Assembly (NCBI GenBank): GCA_903970445.1
Contig: CAJCIP010000114.1
Coordinates: 1 to 38,614, forward strand
Direction of reading: 5' to 3'
Source of the DNA: Verrucomicrobia bacterium Tous-C9LFEB
GTDB lineage: Bacteria; Acidobacteriota; Terriglobia; Terriglobales; Acidobacteriaceae
Length of the DNA: 38,614 nt
Shown here: positions 1-8,249 of the stretch, piece after piece
Layout: each line of letters begins with the position of its first letter
Numbering within the stretch: position 1 is the stretch's first letter
Notes under the pieces: model-generated
Seen by the model: only the letters and a program-made list of their open reading frames with translations
Told to the model about the DNA's origin: nothing
Databases searched by the model: none
Translations under genes and position numbers: made by a program

Positions 1-2470
1 CTGGAGCGCCTGAGTTCGGCAGGGTTACACTCGTGACTTCGCACACGGCTGATGGGCGGCCAACGCCATCTACCTGAGTCAGCTTCGTGACACCGTTTTC
101 GTCAATGGATTGGATAGTGCGTCCAAGGTAGTTGTAGGTGATGCTGGCGGCAGGTGAACTGCCATGCTGCACCTGGTGGAGGCGGTGCATGGCATCGTAG
201 GTGTACGCATCGCCCGCGCCCGAACAAATCGCCGCGCCCGTGTAGTTTGCTGCCTGATACGGATAGGACTGGAAGCTGACGTTATTGTTCGCATCGTAGC
301 AGGTGTCCTGAACAAACCAGCCGTTGGGAGATTGTCCGTTTGCGAGCGCGATCCTCCAAAGTCTGCCGTACACGTCAAGGAATGTTTCGCGATCTTCGGT
401 GCCGGCAGACATGGTTCGAGTTTGTGATGTTTGATTTGGTGTCCAACCGAGGATGGCCGAGCCGCCTGGATAGCTGTACCCGGTTGGTTGCAACATGGAG
501 TTGTAGCCGGTGACGGTGAGACTCGCGTTAGGAGTGGTGTAGCTCGTCGGCAGTCCAGTGTGAGACGTGTCGAAGCCTGTGCCGGTTGATAGGTCAGCGC
601 CGCTCGTAGGGATTGGCGGATGGACTGCGTTCCCATAGACGAAGGTGCTGTCATAGCCGTACATGGTGGAACCGTTTACAGGATCTGTGGTTTGAAGAAC
701 AGAACCAGTGTCTTCATAAGCGGAGGTGTACGAGGCGAAGTTGCTGCCGGAGCTATCCAACTGGACCCTTGTGGTGGTCAGGTTGCCGCGGGCACCGCCA
801 GCTGTAGTGTGCATGGGAACGCCTGAGCTTGCCTGCGGTGTTGTTTCATCGTAAAAGTACGATACTTTCGAGGTCCCTCCCGTAGCCGGGCCCGAATATG
901 TTTCTGTTGCAGGAACGACCAAACCGCCCTGAAGGGTGGAGAGCGTGACAGCATCACTTGCTAGGTTTGGCCCGGGATAGCCAGTGCCAAAATCCTGGGC
1001 CACAGCTCCTGTTGTTATCCCCGTATTCGGATCATATGAGACATTGCTGCTAGTCTCCTCCAAGCCATCGAAGTTCGTCATTGTCGAGACGGTGTAGAAG
1101 GGCAATGAGACGCTTGTGGTTGCACATTGTGACGTTGGATAGATGTAGCAAGTGCTTGCAATTGACAGGGCGGTGCCAGACGCTGAGCCTTGATACGTCG
1201 AGTGACTTGTTGGGTAATACAACGCAGAAAGATTGTTAGGCACGTTCGTCGGTAGAACGAAGTCATATTGCGAAACGTTATTCATGCCGTCTGTTACGTT
1301 GGTGTGGCTTAGTCCTGGGCCAGCCGAAGAGCGCGCGTAAATTCTTTGCGACGCAGCGGAACTGGCTGTGGCGGTGGTAGACCGGGTGAAACCAGCAGTA
1401 CTTCCATCCGTGCAGGTGATTCCGTTGCTTCCGCCGGCGTACTGGTACGAGATGACGCCGCCGGTTGGCAGGCGAACTGATGCAACCCTCGCTGTTGTTT
1501 TGGTGGGTGCTCCAGGCGTGGTCTCGTAAGTGAAGGCATAGTAGCTGTTGTCTGGGAAAGTAACACGGTCTACAAGGGAGGCCGAAGTTGCGGGGTACTC
1601 GGTAACACCGCTGCAGCCGAATGCCGTCTGAACCGTGTACGCAACATAGGTGACGGTGACGGAACGACTGGTTCCAGTTGTGTCGACGTAAGTAAGCGTC
1701 TTAGGGTTTGGAGCATTGCCCGCGACTGTCAGCGCGACATTTCCGGTTGTGTCGGTGAAATGGCCGCTCGCGTCGACGCTAAGTTGATTGCCGTTGCGAT
1801 CTGTAACCGTTCCAGCTCCAGATGTCAGCTCGGGCGGCTGGATGACGCTGCCAGCAGGCGTGGTAATCGACGCGTGGGTGAAGAGGGAGAGATTCAGTGT
1901 GTATCCGGAGCCGTCCGTTGCCGTTTCTGTGAACGAGGGAACGGCCTGTGGGCAGTTGTCTGCGTCGCCGCTCGTGAGTCTGCTGCTGTCGGAGTCGAAT
2001 TGATGAGCAGTACCGAACGAATCGTAGTACATCCAGTTGGAATATGTGGCCGTAGTGCAGGAAGCAATATGGCCACCGTGGCCCGGACCAGCGCCTCCGC
2101 CGGGATAGGTAACGGCAGTGCTTGTCTGATATGTGATGAACCCTGTGATGGCATCCGTGTCACCTCTCCAACCCCATAGCGGAACGGGCGTCCACGCGTA
2201 TGTTCCGTTCCCTTGCAGCATTGGAAACCAAACTGAGCTGTCGTAGCTGAGGTTGTAGACGAACGGCAGACCGCGGCCCGCCTTCGACAACACGGGAACG
2301 CTGAGATGCATGTTCAGATTGCCAATGTTGATTGTGTCTGGACCGCGCTGTTCGAAGCTACCGTTCGCGTAGGTGCCGGTGGCGACCTGTGATTCGCTGG
2401 TGATAGCGGACGCGGCGAAGAAAGACAGAGCTACGAGGAACAGCCTGGTGAAGGGGCGGCAGCAAAGCAT
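1..2470 (-). CDS. Secreted RHS/YD-repeat protein, 3' end beyond the window
   Basis: Reading the minus strand from the ATG at 2470-2468 gives 823 uninterrupted codons to the left edge, so the gene is 3'-truncated by the window. An in-frame stop at 2510-2512, with no start codon between, fixes this ATG. The N-terminus (MLCCRPFTRLFLVALSFF) is a signal peptide ending near AITSESQ. Next come a domain opening with GTYANGSFEQRGPDTINIGN, Thr/Ser/Gly-rich segments, and YD-like units such as YTYDAMHRLHQV, TYNYLGRTIQSIDENG and DGVGRPSAV towards the edge. RHS proteins are large surface or secreted proteins that build a hollow beta-cage, often around a variable C-terminal toxin or adhesin. The C-terminal part that would decide the function is not visible. 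Cysteines recur in the Ser/Thr-rich part, as expected for an extracytoplasmic protein. The RHS-like assignment is firm; the biological role is unknown. Confidence 0.85.
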   Translation of the reverse strand, partial: MLCCRPFTRLFLVALSFFAASAITSESQVATGTYANGSFEQRGPDTINIGNLNMHLSVPVLSKAGRGLPFVYNLSYDSSVWFPMLQGNGTYAWTPVPLWGWRGDTDAITGFITYQTSTAVTYPGGGAGPGHGGHIASCTTATYSNWMYYDSFGTAHQFDSDSSRLTSGDADNCPQAVPSFTETATDGSGYTLNLSLFTHASITTPAGSVIQPPELTSGAGTVTDRNGNQLSVDASGHFTDTTGNVALTVAGNAPNPKTLTYVDTTGTSRSVTVTYVAYTVQTAFGCSGVTEYPATSASLVDRVTFPDNSYYAFTYETTPGAPTKTTARVASVRLPTGGVISYQYAGGSNGITCTDGSTAGFTRSTTATASSAASQRIYARSSAGPGLSHTNVTDGMNNVSQYDFVLPTNVPNNLSALYYPTSHSTYQGSASGTALSIASTCYIYPTSQCATTSVSLPFYTVSTMTNFDGLEETSSNVSYDPNTGITTGAVAQDFGTGYPGPNLASDAVTLSTLQGGLVVPATETYSGPATGGTSKVSYFYDETTPQASSGVPMHTTAGGARGNLTTTRVQLDSSGSNFASYTSAYEDTGSVLQTTDPVNGSTMYGYDSTFVYGNAVHPPIPTSGADLSTGTGFDTSHTGLPTSYTTPNASLTVTGYNSMLQPTGYSYPGGSAILGWTPNQTSQTRTMSAGTEDRETFLDVYGRLWRIALANGQSPNGWFVQDTCYDANNNVSFQSYPYQAANYTGAAICSGAGDAYTYDAMHRLHQVQHGSSPAASITYNYLGRTIQSIDENGVTKLTQVDGVGRPSAVCEVTSVTLPNSGAP

Positions 2471-2550
2471 GGGACTCTTCGGAAGGTTCTCTGCGCGGAC
2501 AAAGTTTGGTTAGATTAAGTTGTCTGTGTTTCAGGGATTGTGCGAGTAGG

Positions 2551-2578
2551 AATATCTGCGCACGATGCAACTTGTCAA
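2551..2578 (-). promoter_or_regulatory. Sigma70-like promoter for the RHS gene
   Basis: On the minus strand a perfect TTGACA (2578-2573) is followed after 16 nt by GATATT (2556-2551), a 4/6 match to TATAAT. Transcription would begin near 2544 and leave a leader of about 75 nt before the ATG at 2470. It is assigned by pattern alone. Confidence 0.45.
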
Positions 2579-2764
2579 GCGAGGGCGTTTCGCAAGGCTT
2601 ATCGAACTTGCTTCCACTCATCAGCCTGCCAAACGGCTTGCGTCGTCCCTCGGAAAGCTGAGAACATGTTGCGACGCCCACGGAACCCAAGATGTTGTTC
2701 CTGAGAGCCACCACTGTGCCGCCAAGGCGATACGTCGCCGCGGCCACAGATGAGGAGATTTGCC

Positions 2765-3286
2765 TTGCCGAAACGCCGTGTACTGCTTGTCGATGATGAA
2801 GTAACTGTTCTGCTGACGATGAAGGCCGTGCTGGAGATCAGCGGCTTTGATGTGGACACCGCCGCCAGCGCGCGCGAGGGAAAATCCAAGATCAAGAGCG
2901 GCGAGTACCAGATGATCATGACCGACATGCGCATGGAATCCGATGCGGCCGGGCGCGAGGTCATTCAGGCCGCCCGGGTCGCACCCTACCATCCCGCAGT
3001 GGCGCTGCTTACGGCGTATCCGCTGAGCGATGAGGACTGGGCCGACACCGGCGCGGACAAGATGCTGGTAAAGCCGATGCAGACGGCGCAGCTTATCCGT
3101 TCGATTGAAAAGCTGCTTGCATCGCATGCCGCCAAGCTATCTCGCTTGTCTACCGCTGCGGCGGCTCCCCCGGCTGCTCCGGCGAAGGCGGCTGCGAAGA
3201 AGACTTCGGTGAAGCAGGCTTCAGCCAAGAAGGCGGCTGCACCTGCGAAGAAGTCTTCCGCACAGAAGACCGCAAAGAAGAAGTAG
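2765..3286 (+). CDS. Single-domain response regulator with histone-H1-like C-terminal tail
   Basis: The first ~120 residues form a CheY-type receiver domain. From the TTG start the acidic pair is D10-D11 (LLVDDE), the phospho-acceptor is D54 (MTDMRM), the switch threonine is T83 (LLTAYP) and the conserved lysine is K103 (VKPM). There is no classical output domain. Residues ~131-173 are almost only Ala, Lys, Pro and Ser in PAKAAAKK-type units, as in histone H1-like bacterial proteins. This suggests, as inference, that the tail binds DNA or another polyanion under phosphorylation control. TTG at 2765 is preferred because AGGAG (2753-2757) lies 7 nt upstream. An ATG at 2750 in the same frame would contain that Shine-Dalgarno and has none of its own. 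No histidine kinase is nearby. The gene converges on the dehydrogenase gene with a 10-bp gap. Confidence 0.85.
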   Translation: MPKRRVLLVDDEVTVLLTMKAVLEISGFDVDTAASAREGKSKIKSGEYQMIMTDMRMESDAAGREVIQAARVAPYHPAVALLTAYPLSDEDWADTGADKMLVKPMQTAQLIRSIEKLLASHAAKLSRLSTAAAAPPAAPAKAAAKKTSVKQASAKKAAAPAKKSSAQKTAKKK

Positions 3287-3296
3287 CCGAAGCCTT

Positions 3297-4232
3297 TTAT
3301 GCGGCTGGCAAATACGTTACGCCGCTCAGTTCCTCGGACACAGACCATAACCGCTGCGCCGCAGCCTCATCCAGCGCTTGTGGACGCGGCTGCTCGACAG
3401 TCGGATAGCCCCTAAACCCTTGAAAGCCGTCCGGGCCGATGTACTCCCCTCCCTTGGCTTGTGGTGCAGTCGCGGCGTAGAGCGTCGGCAGCGCACCCAT
3501 GGCGTCATCCTGCGTGATGAACGGGCCAAGAAGCGTGACCGCGATGCTTTTGATGTCTCGGGTGCCGGGGCCGTTAGCGAGGATGGACGTGCGCGCAATC
3601 CCGGGATGCACAGGAATGCTGAGCAGCGGGCTCCCCGTAGCTTTTACGCGGCGCTGCAGCTCCAAGGCGAACAGCAGGTTTTCCAGCTTGGAAGCGTTGT
3701 AGGAATCCCACGGAACGTAGTGGGTCTCACCTTGCAGGTTGCTCCATTCGATCTTGCCATTCCTGTGTGCGAGTGAAGACACGGTAACAACCCTCGGTGC
3801 AGGAGCCTGCAGCAAAGCAGGCATCAGCAAACCAGTCAGGGCGAAGTGCCCGAGATGATTCGTGCCAAACTGTCGCTCGAAACCATCCACAGTAAGTTCC
3901 CGTTTTGGCAGCGCCATCACACCGGCGTTGTTGATGAGTACATCGAGCGCGATTCCACGAGCGAGAAACTGGTTTGCGAAGGCCCGGATAGACGATAGCG
4001 ATGCCATGTCGAGCTGGGCAACTTCGGCACTAGCGGCGGGAACCTCTCGACGCAGCCGTTCCAGCGCCGCTGCACCCTTCGCGGCGTCGCGGACGCCCAG
4101 CAGGACGTGCGCTCCTTTGAGCGCTAGCTCCTTTGCGGCCTGGTAGCCGATGCCGCTGTTTGCACCCGTGATCAGGATCGTCCTGCCCGTTTGCGAGGGT
4201 AGATCCGCCGCTGTCCACTTACCATTTGCCAT
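3297..4232 (-). CDS. Short-chain dehydrogenase/reductase, retinol-dehydrogenase-like
   Basis: A 311-residue classical-type SDR. The cofactor motif TGANSGIG is at 22-29, NNAG at 101-104, the catalytic Ser at 152/153, and the YxxxK pair at Y178/K182 (SYNASK). The arginine after the second strand (VRDAAKG) fits NADP(H) preference. The N-terminal MANGKWTAADLPSQTGR and the long C-terminus resemble the retinol dehydrogenase/WW-domain oxidoreductase-like group often annotated simply as an SDR oxidoreductase. The substrate cannot be read from sequence. The start is an ATG preceded by AAGGAG (4239-4244) at 6-nt spacing. The gene is monocistronic, pointing away from the lipoprotein gene and into the 3' end of the response regulator. 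Confidence 0.88.
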   Translation of the reverse strand: MANGKWTAADLPSQTGRTILITGANSGIGYQAAKELALKGAHVLLGVRDAAKGAAALERLRREVPAASAEVAQLDMASLSSIRAFANQFLARGIALDVLINNAGVMALPKRELTVDGFERQFGTNHLGHFALTGLLMPALLQAPAPRVVTVSSLAHRNGKIEWSNLQGETHYVPWDSYNASKLENLLFALELQRRVKATGSPLLSIPVHPGIARTSILANGPGTRDIKSIAVTLLGPFITQDDAMGALPTLYAATAPQAKGGEYIGPDGFQGFRGYPTVEQPRPQALDEAAAQRLWSVSEELSGVTYLPAA

Positions 4233-4564
4233 TTGCAGCTCCTTCGTTCTCGCACCTTTGCAGAGCTCAACGCACTTGAGAAATCATGCCGTCCATCATT
4301 CGATGCAGTGACGCAGTGTATATGCGCGGTTTTGGCCAAACGTTCTTTCCGAAGGCGTCTCGCTTGACGCTGCCTGCGTCATACGATTGCCTTGAAAGTT
4401 TCGGCTTTGCATAGGATTGCTGCAGCGGATGTCGGTTCTTCGTAAACGGCTCTGGTCAAGCCGCTATCATGCCGTTACAATCGGACGGCAAGGCCAACAA
4501 TTTGGATCTGAGCGCGAAAACCTCTGCGAGGGCCGCGGCGACATTTTAATGAGGATGGTTCTCC
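4233..4564. other. Divergent intergenic region between SDR and TPR lipoprotein genes
   Basis: This 332-bp stretch holds the 5' regions of two divergent genes. No ORF with a ribosome-binding site, RNA gene or clear promoter pair was recognised. The best -35-like sequence, TTGAAA at 4392, has no well-spaced -10. The last 20 bases carry the GAGGA Shine-Dalgarno (4551-4555) of the downstream lipoprotein. Confidence 0.5.
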
Positions 4565-5380
4565 ATGAGATTTAGCGCACGAATTTCCGCAGGCGGCGCG
4601 ATGCTGCTGCTTCTTGCCGGGACTGTTGGTTGCAGCAAACTAAAAGCGCGAGATCAACTCGTCAAAGGCGTGCAGTCGTTTAAGGCTGGGCACTATGAAG
4701 AGGCCGTCGACCATTTCCAGAATTCCATCAATCTGGATCCGAACGACCCCACGTCGCGACTTTACCTCGCGACCGCCTACAGCTATCAGGTCGTGCCCAA
4801 TCTCGACACACCTGACAATCTAAAAGTCGCGCAGAAAGCGCTCGACGGCTTCAACTCTGTATTGGCGCAGAAGCCCGATGATCTTGGTGCGCTGCGGCAG
4901 GTTGCGTCCATTCATCGCAATATCAAGCAATTTGACAAAGCAAAGGCAGATGAGTTGAAGATCATCGCGCTTGATCCGCACGACGCTGAAGCCAATTACA
5001 CGATCGGCGTCATCGACTGGACGCAAGCGTACAAGAGCGCGACGACGATTCTGGCCGCAGCCGGCATGACGGATGATGGGAACGGCAATCCAAAGAAGTC
5101 CAAAGACGTTTGCGCAAAGCTTGTTGCTGCGAACACGCAGCTTGTCACCGAAGCCATGCAGTATCTGAACAAAGCTGTCGAGATTAATCCGACGTACGAC
5201 GACGCGATGCAGTACCTGAACCTGAATTATCGCCGCAAAGCAGATCTGGAATGCGGCAACGATGACGCTCGCAAAGCTGATCTTGCCCAGGCAGACATGT
5301 GGGTGCAGAAGGCCACCGGCGCACGCAAGGCCAACGAAGCTGCCAAGGAAAAGAAGCTCGGCGGCGGCATCACACAGTAA
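4565..5380 (+). CDS. TPR-repeat lipoprotein
   Basis: This 271-residue protein starts with a lipoprotein signal: positively charged N-terminus, hydrophobic MLLLLAG and a lipobox-like TVGC with the modified cysteine at 23. Several tetratricopeptide units follow, including GVQSFKAGHYEEAVDHFQNS with INLDPNDP, a second around ALDGFNSVLAQKPDD, a third around KADELKIIALDPHDAEANY, and AMQYLNKAVEINPTYDDA. TPR arrays are protein-protein scaffolds, so an envelope-anchored adaptor or assembly role is likely, but no partner can be named from the neighbours. Cys at about 183 and 226 might form a disulfide. The ATG is preceded by GAGGA at 9-nt spacing. A strong hairpin terminator ends the unit shortly after the stop, so it is probably transcribed alone. 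Confidence 0.88.
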   Translation: MRFSARISAGGAMLLLLAGTVGCSKLKARDQLVKGVQSFKAGHYEEAVDHFQNSINLDPNDPTSRLYLATAYSYQVVPNLDTPDNLKVAQKALDGFNSVLAQKPDDLGALRQVASIHRNIKQFDKAKADELKIIALDPHDAEANYTIGVIDWTQAYKSATTILAAAGMTDDGNGNPKKSKDVCAKLVAANTQLVTEAMQYLNKAVEINPTYDDAMQYLNLNYRRKADLECGNDDARKADLAQADMWVQKATGARKANEAAKEKKLGGGITQ

Positions 5381-5384
5381 CATT

Positions 5385-5410
5385 GATTTAGCTTGCAGAT
5401 TTAGCTTGCA
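5385..5410. repeat. Exact 13-bp tandem duplication
   Basis: GATTTAGCTTGCA occurs twice back to back (5385-5397 and 5398-5410), between the lipoprotein stop codon and its terminator. It looks like a small local duplication with no evident function. Confidence 0.8.
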
Positions 5411-5436
5411 AACGGCCTCCCAATTGGGAGGCCGTT
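5411..5436 (+). terminator. Rho-independent terminator after the TPR lipoprotein gene
   Basis: A perfect inverted repeat has arms AACGGCCTCCC and GGGAGGCCGTT around AATT (11-bp stem, 4-nt loop), followed by a T/G-rich tail. It lies 30 bp after the stop codon. Because it is symmetrical it may also act on readthrough from the exbD side. Confidence 0.8.
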
Positions 5437-5537
5437 CGTTTGTACGTGTTTTGTGTTCTGGGTGCTGATGTCAGCAGCATTACTCCGCTCATGAACGATG
5501 AGGCCGTCATGAACGGGGCATCCGAGTCATCCTCTCC

Positions 5538-5954
5538 TCAATGTGCCGATGCCGCTGGCATGAAGGCGATGGTTTGCGCTCCTGCGGATTTGGCTTGACC
5601 GATTGCGGAGGCTACATCGCCATAGGCTAGGGATTTGTCGGCCTGGATGAAGAGCGTTCGATCCTGGCGGGACGCGAAGATGCTGGCAAGCGTCGTGCGC
5701 AGCGCTACCGAGGCGATTGTCTGCGCATTGACGGCGTAGGTGATGCCATTGACGCCGTTGGTGATGCTGAGGACAGCGGGGATCGCTGAGGGAGTGTCGG
5801 ATTTGCTCGGTCGCGGTATGGCGCTGTCCAACCCGCGCGGGATGATCGGCACGATAACCATGAAGATGATCAGCAGAACTAGCAGGACGTCGATGAGTGG
5901 CGTGACGTTGATTTCTGCGGAGAAAGGTGAAGAGGAACCGGATGCGAATGCCAT
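5538..5954 (-). CDS. exbD: ExbD/TolR-family biopolymer transport protein (third ExbD of the cluster)
   Basis: A 138-residue ExbD/TolR protein: short cytoplasmic N-terminus, then INVTPLIDVLLVLLIIFMV as the single membrane helix carrying the proton-coupling Asp at 22, then a periplasmic domain ending around DKSLAYGDVASAIGQAKSAG. ExbD joins the ExbB ring, and the complex uses proton-motive force to energise TonB. It is the most distal of three ExbD genes. It is separated from the second by 317 bp of repeat-bearing sequence, so it may be a later duplicate with its own expression. The ATG is preceded by AGAGG (5961-5965) at a good distance. Its helix is nearly identical to that of the second copy, while the periplasmic part differs, which suggests different partner specificity. 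Confidence 0.92.
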   Translation of the reverse strand: MAFASGSSSPFSAEINVTPLIDVLLVLLIIFMVIVPIIPRGLDSAIPRPSKSDTPSAIPAVLSITNGVNGITYAVNAQTIASVALRTTLASIFASRQDRTLFIQADKSLAYGDVASAIGQAKSAGAQTIAFMPAASAH

Positions 5955-6271
5955 GACACACCTCTATGAGTGAGGTTTGCGAGCACTCGAGCATTGCGGT
6001 GTGGCTTCTTGCGGCGGTTGGCTGATGGAGCCTGCGAGGCGCCTGGGGAAGCTGACGGGCTCAAGCTGGGGGCTTGGGGTTAGATGAAGAAGCTGACCCT
6101 CCCGCTTCGCAAGAGGATGACAAAGTTGAAGACCATGGTTCAGGAAGAAAGCAGATTCCGCTGCGCTACGGAATGACAACCAAACAGCAGCACTTCACTG
6201 CGGTACGGCTCGTGCGGACAAAGTATCCCACTCCCGCTTATGCGAAGAGTGGGATATGTTGTGCTTCGACC
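5955..6271. repeat. Intergenic region with two dispersed-repeat fragments
   Basis: This gap inside the exbD series has no convincing gene. On the minus strand it contains two sequences starting with a GTCATYC core: one at 6151-6177 (core GTCATTCCGTAGCGCAGC, continuing into GGAATCTGC), the other around 6096-6124 (core GTCATCCTCTTGCGAAGC). This style of sequence is recalled as a dispersed intergenic repeat in Terriglobia genomes. Open frames across it are low-complexity and lack ribosome-binding sites. Confidence 0.55.
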
Positions 6272-6709
6272 TTAATGGCCCGCTTCGATCTGCGGGGTAA
6301 TGATGCCAATGTTTGTCACGTCAGCCTGATGCCCCCACCCGATGACTTCTGCAATGGGAGCGAAGTCGAGATCCTTATCGCCCTTCACAAACATCACCTT
6401 TTCCTGGCGAGTCGAGAAGATTGTGACGAGTTGGGGTTCAATCTGGCTCTTCGCAAAGTCAGTTTCGTTGATCTTGTATCCCGGGGGTCCACCACCTGCA
6501 CGCGACGTAACCTGAACGACGATTGTGCGGTCGTTCGGATTGTCAGGCTGCTTGTTCTTGGGCGGCTGCGGAACCAGCGCCTCAAGGCCTCTTGGTGTGA
6601 CCGGAACGATAACCATGAAGATGATCAGCAGCACCAGCAATACGTCGATCAACGGCGTTACATTGATCTCCGATACAGCTCCACCACCACCACCACCGCT
6701 CATTCCCAT
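6272..6709 (-). CDS. exbD: ExbD/TolR-family biopolymer transport protein (second ExbD)
   Basis: A 145-residue ExbD. After a glycine run (MGMSGGGGGGAVSE) comes the helix INVTPLIDVLLVLLIIFMV with the proton-relay Asp at 22, then a periplasmic domain with an insertion rich in Pro, Lys and Asn (PQPPKNKQPDNPND). The region TRQEKVMFVKGDKDLDFAPIAEVI is the usual ExbD C-terminal fold. The start is ATG at 6709, chosen because AAGGAG (6717-6722) sits 7 nt upstream. In-frame codons further 5' lack a site and would add an atypical SAVEPGRRT segment. It lies 46 bp downstream of the first ExbD and is probably co-transcribed with it, ExbB and perhaps TonB. Confidence 0.92.
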   Translation of the reverse strand: MGMSGGGGGGAVSEINVTPLIDVLLVLLIIFMVIVPVTPRGLEALVPQPPKNKQPDNPNDRTIVVQVTSRAGGGPPGYKINETDFAKSQIEPQLVTIFSTRQEKVMFVKGDKDLDFAPIAEVIGWGHQADVTNIGIITPQIEAGH

Positions 6710-6755
6710 AACTGTTCTCCTTCCGGGCTCGACAGCGGAGCCGCTCAATGGCGAG

Positions 6756-7193
6756 TTACTGCGTCGCGGAATTGTCCGTCAGCAGGTTTAGCTGGCTTAC
6801 GCCGGCGGTGCGGATGGAATCGATGGTATCCATCACAGCGCCGTACTTTGCGCGCTGATCGGCGCGCATATAGACAGACTTATCTGCAGCCGGGTCTGTC
6901 TTCTTAGCGAGCAAATCCGCGATGCGTGTACCGAGGTCGGCGTTCGCGATCAGATCACCGCCGAGGAAGGTTCGTCCATCGCGTGTAACAGCGACGGTGA
7001 TTGCATCTTCCTTGTTGGCGTTATCCATGACTGTGGCAGCACTCACGATCGGGAGTGCTACGTTGACTTTGTTGTTGAGCATGGGAGTGATGACCATGAA
7101 GATAATCAGGAGCACCAGCATGACGTCCACCATGGGAGTCACGTTGATGTTCGAGTTGATCTTCTTGCCTTCGTCCCTGACTGCCTGTGCCAT
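6756..7193 (-). CDS. exbD: ExbD/TolR-family biopolymer transport protein (first ExbD)
   Basis: A 145-residue ExbD and the most divergent of the three copies. Its helix reads INVTPMVDVMLVLLIIFMV with the catalytic Asp at 23, followed by ITPMLNNKVNVALP. The periplasmic portion ends with DKSVYMRADQRAKYGAVMDTIDSIRTAGVSQ-type sequence, which matches canonical ExbD better than the later copies do. It lies 107 bp after exbB and is the most likely stoichiometric partner of that ExbB. The ATG is preceded by GGAG at 8-nt spacing. Confidence 0.93.
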   Translation of the reverse strand: MAQAVRDEGKKINSNINVTPMVDVMLVLLIIFMVITPMLNNKVNVALPIVSAATVMDNANKEDAITVAVTRDGRTFLGGDLIANADLGTRIADLLAKKTDPAADKSVYMRADQRAKYGAVMDTIDSIRTAGVSQLNLLTDNSATQ

Positions 7194-7300
7194 AACACTG
7201 ACTCCGTGCGAGCGCTGCGCTCGCGTTCTGGCTTGTTCAAGGTCCGGCTGTGGCCTTCTGCGTTAGGGAACGGAGAAAGCCACAGACCAATCCGAGCAGT

Positions 7301-8068
7301 TTAGCGGTGCGACTGCTTGATGAAGTAGTCGACGAGTTCCGAAGAGCTGTTGTCCATTTCGACGTCGAACGCTTCTACCTTGTTCGTGAAGTAGTTGAAG
7401 CACATAACGGCTGGGATGGCGACGAGCAGACCGAAGGCAGTCGTTACCAGAGCTTCCGAAATACCGCCGGCAACCTGACCGATACCAGAGCTGTGGCTCG
7501 AAGCGATCTTCTGGAAGGCGTTCAAAATACCGGTAACGGTGCCGAGCAGCCCGATGAACGGAGCGGTTGAACCGATGGTCGCCAGACCGCCGAGGCCCTT
7601 CTTCAGCTTCGCGTGAACGATAGCTTCCGAGCGCTCGAGAGCGCGCTTGGAGCTTTCCACCTGCTCTTCGGTGATGCCGCCGCCCGATGTGGGGAAGCTG
7701 CGGAACTCGGTGAGGCCAGCGGTGACGACTTCAGCGAGGTGTGACTTCTTGGAGCGGTCTGCAACCTTGATCGCTTCATCGAGGCGGCCTTCCTTGAGTG
7801 CGCCGGCAACCTTCGGAGCAAACTCGCGCGACTGCTTGCGGGCAGCCGAGAAGTATAAGGCGCGGTCAATGATGACAGCCAGGGACCAGATCGACATGAT
7901 GAAAAGAATGATGACGACGCATTTCGCGAAGTAGCCCATGTTGCTCCACAGGCCCATAACGCTAAAGCTGGTGTCGGCACCGCCGCTGCTTGCGCTTGCG
8001 TCCTGCAGGAACATGGCGAATGATGCTGCGGATTGATGTGCTGAAAGTGCGAGATGAGCGAGAATCAC
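7301..8068 (-). CDS. exbB: ExbB/TolQ-family proton channel
   Basis: A 255-residue MotA/TolQ/ExbB protein. A first membrane helix lies at about 48-68 (CVVIILFIMSIWSLAVIID). A cytoplasmic region with EGRLDEAIKVADRSKKSHLAEVV follows, then the two family-defining helices GLGGLATIGSTAPFIGLLGT and ISEALVTTAFGLLVAIPAV. It forms the pentameric inner-membrane ring around ExbD that converts proton flow into TonB motion. The GTG at 8068 is chosen because AGGAGG (8079-8084) lies 10 nt upstream. A TTG farther 5' at 8140 has no such site. tonB lies upstream (181 bp) and three exbD genes downstream, forming one Ton-type energising cluster. Confidence 0.94.
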   Translation of the reverse strand: MILAHLALSAHQSAASFAMFLQDASASSGGADTSFSVMGLWSNMGYFAKCVVIILFIMSIWSLAVIIDRALYFSAARKQSREFAPKVAGALKEGRLDEAIKVADRSKKSHLAEVVTAGLTEFRSFPTSGGGITEEQVESSKRALERSEAIVHAKLKKGLGGLATIGSTAPFIGLLGTVTGILNAFQKIASSHSSGIGQVAGGISEALVTTAFGLLVAIPAVMCFNYFTNKVEAFDVEMDNSSSELVDYFIKQSHR

Positions 8069-8196
8069 GGGGATCTTTCCTCCTGGGTATCTTGTTACGA
8101 AAATTTCGAGCCGTAGCTGGCGCGAGGTAGGGCGAATCAAAAAAGACAGCAGCTACAGCCCTGCCGTTTAGGACGAGCGAAATGTGCGTAAGTTTC

Positions 8197-8235
8197 GCTG
8201 CGCTGCCTCACCGCGAGATGGCGAAGCAGCGCAGC
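8197..8235. other. Strong hairpin between tonB and exbB
   Basis: GCTGCGCTGC (8197-8206) and GCAGCGCAGC (8226-8235) are perfect reverse complements separated by 19 nt. The hairpin lies 15 bp past the tonB stop and has no T-run on the minus strand. An mRNA-stabilising or attenuating element between tonB and exbB is more likely than a full terminator. Confidence 0.5.
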
Positions 8236-8249
8236 TGGATTGGTGGAAA

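Noticed and set aside
79..2163. Several short minus-strand frames at the left edge, suggesting a broken gene
   Set aside because: They are in other frames; the true frame is continuous from 2470 to the window edge, so the gene is not a pseudogene within the window.
2621..3127. 168-codon minus-strand frame across the response regulator
   Set aside because: It is antisense to a well-supported receiver domain, and its composition is that of a shadow frame.
6074..6907. 277-codon plus-strand frame
   Set aside because: It crosses two ExbD genes and their repeat-filled spacer in antisense and has no recognisable family.
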